From Ancylobacter novellus (GTDB lineage: Bacteria > Pseudomonadota > Alphaproteobacteria > Rhizobiales > Methylopilaceae), in assembly GCA_003241695.1 (NCBI GenBank), contig QFPN01000007.1, positions 1-64,000 on the forward strand: a stretch of 64,000 bases of DNA, given 5' to 3'. Below are positions 62,112 to 64,000 of the stretch, one piece after another. The notes under the pieces are model-generated. The model was not told the DNA's origin, did no database searches, and was given only the letters and a program-made list of their open reading frames with translations. How positions within the stretch are numbered: position 1 is the stretch's first letter; every line of letters begins with the position of its first letter. The position numbers and the translations under genes are program-made.

Positions 62112-62119
62112 CCTCCCGC

Positions 62120-62656
62120 ATGGAAGACCCGAGCCTCGCCGGGGCTGACGGACCCGGCGCGGCGTCCGGTCCGGTGAGCGCTTCGGAGCTGCGCGCCTTC
62201 GCGGGCCATTTCGCGACCGGCGTCGCGGTCGTGACCTCCCGCAGCCCGGACGGAACCCTGTGCGGCGTGACCATCAACGCGGTCTCGTCGCTGTCTCTCG
62301 ATCCGCCGCTTTTTCTGGTGTGCCTCGACCACGGGTCGAACACGCTTGGGGCGATCCTCGAAAGCCGACGCTTCGGACTGCATTTCCTGAGCCGCGACCA
62401 GACGCGGCTTTCGCAGGTCTTCGCCTCGAAGGAGGCCGACAAGTTCGCTTCCGTGGAGCACGATGTCGGCGGGAGCGGCGTGCCGCTCCTGCGCGGAACG
62501 CTTGCCGCCGCGGAGTGCCGCGTGACCGACGTCTGCACGGGCGGCGACCACATGATCGTGCTCGGCGCCGTCGAGACCGTGCGGATGAGCGGCGGCGAGC
62601 CGCTGCTGTTCCATCGTGGGGCCTATGCGGCGCTGCGCGCAACCGGACGCACTTGA
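62120..62656 (+). CDS. Flavin reductase (HpaC/RutF-like), copy 1
   Basis: A 178-residue NAD(P)H:FMN reductase. The family core is AFAGHFATGVAVVTSRSPDG, GVTINAVSSLSLDPPLFLVCLD, the FGLHFLSRDQ block and a C-terminal GEPLLFHRGAYAAL. It follows the monooxygenase by eight bases. A GTG at 62108 overlapping the monooxygenase stop is an alternative start. It should feed reduced flavin to the monooxygenase. A second, closely similar reductase lies 160 bases downstream. Confidence 0.9.
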   Translation: MEDPSLAGADGPGAASGPVSASELRAFAGHFATGVAVVTSRSPDGTLCGVTINAVSSLSLDPPLFLVCLDHGSNTLGAILESRRFGLHFLSRDQTRLSQVFASKEADKFASVEHDVGGSGVPLLRGTLAAAECRVTDVCTGGDHMIVLGAVETVRMSGGEPLLFHRGAYAALRATGRT

Positions 62657-62666
62657 TCGCGACGCA

Positions 62667-62732
62667 TCGAATTAATCGAAGAAAATGGATCGAAAACTCT
62701 CGTTTTCAATCGAATTTATTGACGCATAAAAT
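62667..62732 (+). promoter_or_regulatory. Shared LysR-box promoter, copy 3 (second flavin reductase)
   Basis: TCGAATTAATCGA (T-N11-A) is followed by AGAAAATG, GATCGAAAACTCTCG, TTTTCAATCGAATTTATTG and CATAAAAT. Here the inner palindrome GAAAAC-TCTC-GTTTTC is perfect. Same spacing as the other two copies; 84 bases before the reductase ATG. Confidence 0.85.
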
Positions 62733-62815
62733 CGTTCACGACCTTGGGAGCATGCCTCCTGAAACCCCAGCAAGAAACGGCCGCGAAGGCCGCCGCGATC
62801 CCGGAGGACGCCCAG

Positions 62816-63316
62816 ATGTCAGCCGCCCCGATCTCCTCGACCGATCTCCGCTCCTTCGCGGGCCATTTCGCCACCGGCGTCGCGGTCGTCACCACGAAGA
62901 GCCCCGAGGGCGATCTCGCCGGCGTCACCATCAACGCCGTGACCTCGCTCTCGCTTACGCCGCCGCTGTTCCTGATCTGCCTCGACCATCGCTCGAACAC
63001 GCTCGGCGCGCTGCTCGCGAGCGGGCATTTCGGCCTGCATTTCCTGTCGAAGGACCAGACCGAGATCTCGAAGGTCTTCGCCTCGAAGCGCGAGGACAAG
63101 TTCTCGGAGGTGGCTCACCGCATCGGCGAGACAGGCAGCCCGATCATCGAGGGCGTGCTCGCCGCCGCCGAGTGCCGGCTCGCCGAGATCTGCCCCGGCG
63201 GCGACCACACGATCGTCATCGGCCAGGTCGAGAAGGTCCATATCCACGGCGGCGAGCCGCTGCTCTATCATCGCGGGGCCTACGCCGCGCTCGAGCACGA
63301 GCGCCTCGCGGCCTGA
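62816..63316 (+). CDS. Flavin reductase (HpaC/RutF-like), copy 2
   Basis: A 166-residue paralogue of the preceding reductase. They share most residues in the blocks FAGHFATGVAVVT, GVTINAV-SLSL, LD-RSNTLGA and FGLHFLS, and they differ mainly at the N-terminus. CGGAGG precedes the ATG. It has its own copy of the LysR-box promoter, so it is expressed with, but separately from, the monooxygenase operon. It may serve the same monooxygenase, or one encoded elsewhere. Confidence 0.9.
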   Translation: MSAAPISSTDLRSFAGHFATGVAVVTTKSPEGDLAGVTINAVTSLSLTPPLFLICLDHRSNTLGALLASGHFGLHFLSKDQTEISKVFASKREDKFSEVAHRIGETGSPIIEGVLAAAECRLAEICPGGDHTIVIGQVEKVHIHGGEPLLYHRGAYAALEHERLAA

Positions 63317-63392
63317 GCCGGGTCGCATTCGGCGTAATCAACCCGAGACGGTCGTAATCTAGGGCTCGAGGCTTGGCGACCGGGGAGGCTGC

Positions 63393-64000
63393 GTGAAGAT
63401 CGGAACCGGCGCCGACCGCGTCGGACTCGCGTGCCTGCTGTTCGCGACGGTCGGCTGGGGCCTCAACTGGCCGATCATCAAGCTGCTGCTGCGCGACTGG
63501 CCGCCGCTGTTCGCGCGGGGCTCGGCCGGCCTGTTCGCCGCGGCGGCGCTGTTCGCCTACGCGGCGATGAAGCGGGACCGTCTCGCCGTTCCGCGCGGCT
63601 CGCGGCTCCGGCTCTGCTGGCTGTCCTTCACCAACGTCTTCGCCTTTATGGGCTTTTCGGCGATCGCGCTGATCTGGCTGACGCCCGGCGAGGGAGCGCT
63701 GCTCGTCTACACCATGCCGATCTGGGCGACGCTGCTCGCCTGGCCGGTCGCGGGCGTGCGGCCCGACGGCCGGACGATCCTCGCGCTCGCGCTCTGCGTC
63801 GCGGGCTCGGCCGCGCTGTTCGCCGAAAGCGCGACCTCGCTGCAGACCGACAAATGGCCCGGCGCGGCGCTGGCCCTAGCGGCCGCCGTGCTGTTGGCGC
63901 TCGGGACGGTATCCTCGCGCGGGCCGCTCGACATGCCGCCCGTGGTCTCGACCGCATGGCAGGTGCTGCTCGGCTCCGCGCCCATGGTCGCGCTCGCGCT
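63393..64000 (+). CDS. EamA-family (DMT) transporter, 5' part
   Basis: The open frame starts at a GTG with GGGGAGG upstream and runs off the window after about 202 residues. Six or more hydrophobic helices are present, with EamA blocks LLFATVGWGLNWPIIKLLL, FTNVFAFMGFSAIALIWLTPGEGALLVYTMPIW and a following GVRPDGRTILALALCVAG loop. EamA proteins are ten-helix drug/metabolite exporters. The C-terminal half is missing because the window ends. It is not preceded by a copy of the LysR-box promoter. Confidence 0.85.
   Translation, partial: MKIGTGADRVGLACLLFATVGWGLNWPIIKLLLRDWPPLFARGSAGLFAAAALFAYAAMKRDRLAVPRGSRLRLCWLSFTNVFAFMGFSAIALIWLTPGEGALLVYTMPIWATLLAWPVAGVRPDGRTILALALCVAGSAALFAESATSLQTDKWPGAALALAAAVLLALGTVSSRGPLDMPPVVSTAWQVLLGSAPMVALA

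Noticed and set aside
59056..62732. Three similar AT-rich repeats considered as a CRISPR-like or transposon signature
   Set aside because: They are single, kilobase-spaced, all upstream of start codons, with LysR box and -10 in constant spacing, so they are promoters.

Overview
The window is GC-rich chromosomal DNA from an alphaproteobacterium, most likely of the order Hyphomicrobiales (Rhizobiales). Four things suggest this: rhizobial-style blocks (def-fmt-truA divergent from rmuC; tsaB-rimI-fur-plsC; purA followed by a conserved alanine/proline-rich membrane protein), a Fur protein lacking the usual zinc cysteines, an initiator tRNA of alphaproteobacterial type, and many dispersed palindromic or mosaic repeats between genes. 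I cannot name the genus. No rRNA, CRISPR array, prophage or transposase gene is visible.

Layout. 1-6010: the 3' end of tRNA-fMet, a GrlR-like small protein, a ROK sugar kinase, KDPG aldolase (eda), DUF533 and DUF2934 proteins and a TPR membrane protein. 6085-10335: a 26-bp palindromic operator, a three-domain lysophospholipid transporter/acyltransferase/acyl-ACP synthetase fusion, and a TetR regulator. 10483-18966: a membrane acyltransferase, two tandem c-type cytochromes, polA (with a repeat-like insert in frame), small secreted or membrane proteins and a multicopper oxidase. 18973-22245 (minus): a tight six-gene operon of three small membrane proteins, an APC permease and two unknown proteins. 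22444-31000: GST, mscL, a symporter-linked hybrid histidine kinase, a repeat cluster, PBP1A and a CysZ-like protein. 31026-40585: plsC, fur, rimI, tsaB, quinone oxidoreductase, IalB, truA, fmt, def and rmuC, with several MITE-like repeats. 40747-45691: a VOC protein, a frameshifted sulfotransferase-like gene, purA and its neighbour.

The most unusual locus is 45884-52037 (minus). A 1685-residue exported protein joins a complete galactose-oxidase-type copper radical oxidase to PA14, discoidin, Ig/PKD and beta-propeller modules and ends in a two-haem cytochrome c/peroxidase-like domain. It is translationally coupled to a membrane-anchored monohaem cytochrome c and to a SCO copper chaperone. Together they look like a self-contained unit in which SCO loads copper, the oxidase oxidises an aldehyde or alcohol, and electrons or peroxide pass to haem.

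The second notable locus is 58141-63316. A LysR regulator, an MHS-family transporter, a RutA/SfnG-like flavin monooxygenase and two closely related flavin reductases share a 66-bp promoter/operator repeated three times with identical spacing (LysR box centred about 66 bp before the predicted transcription start). That defines a small regulon for flavin-dependent oxidation of an unknown substrate. Between the two lie exporters and transporters (two MFS, an ArsB-like and an AEC carrier) and an alpha/beta hydrolase. The window ends inside an EamA-family transporter.
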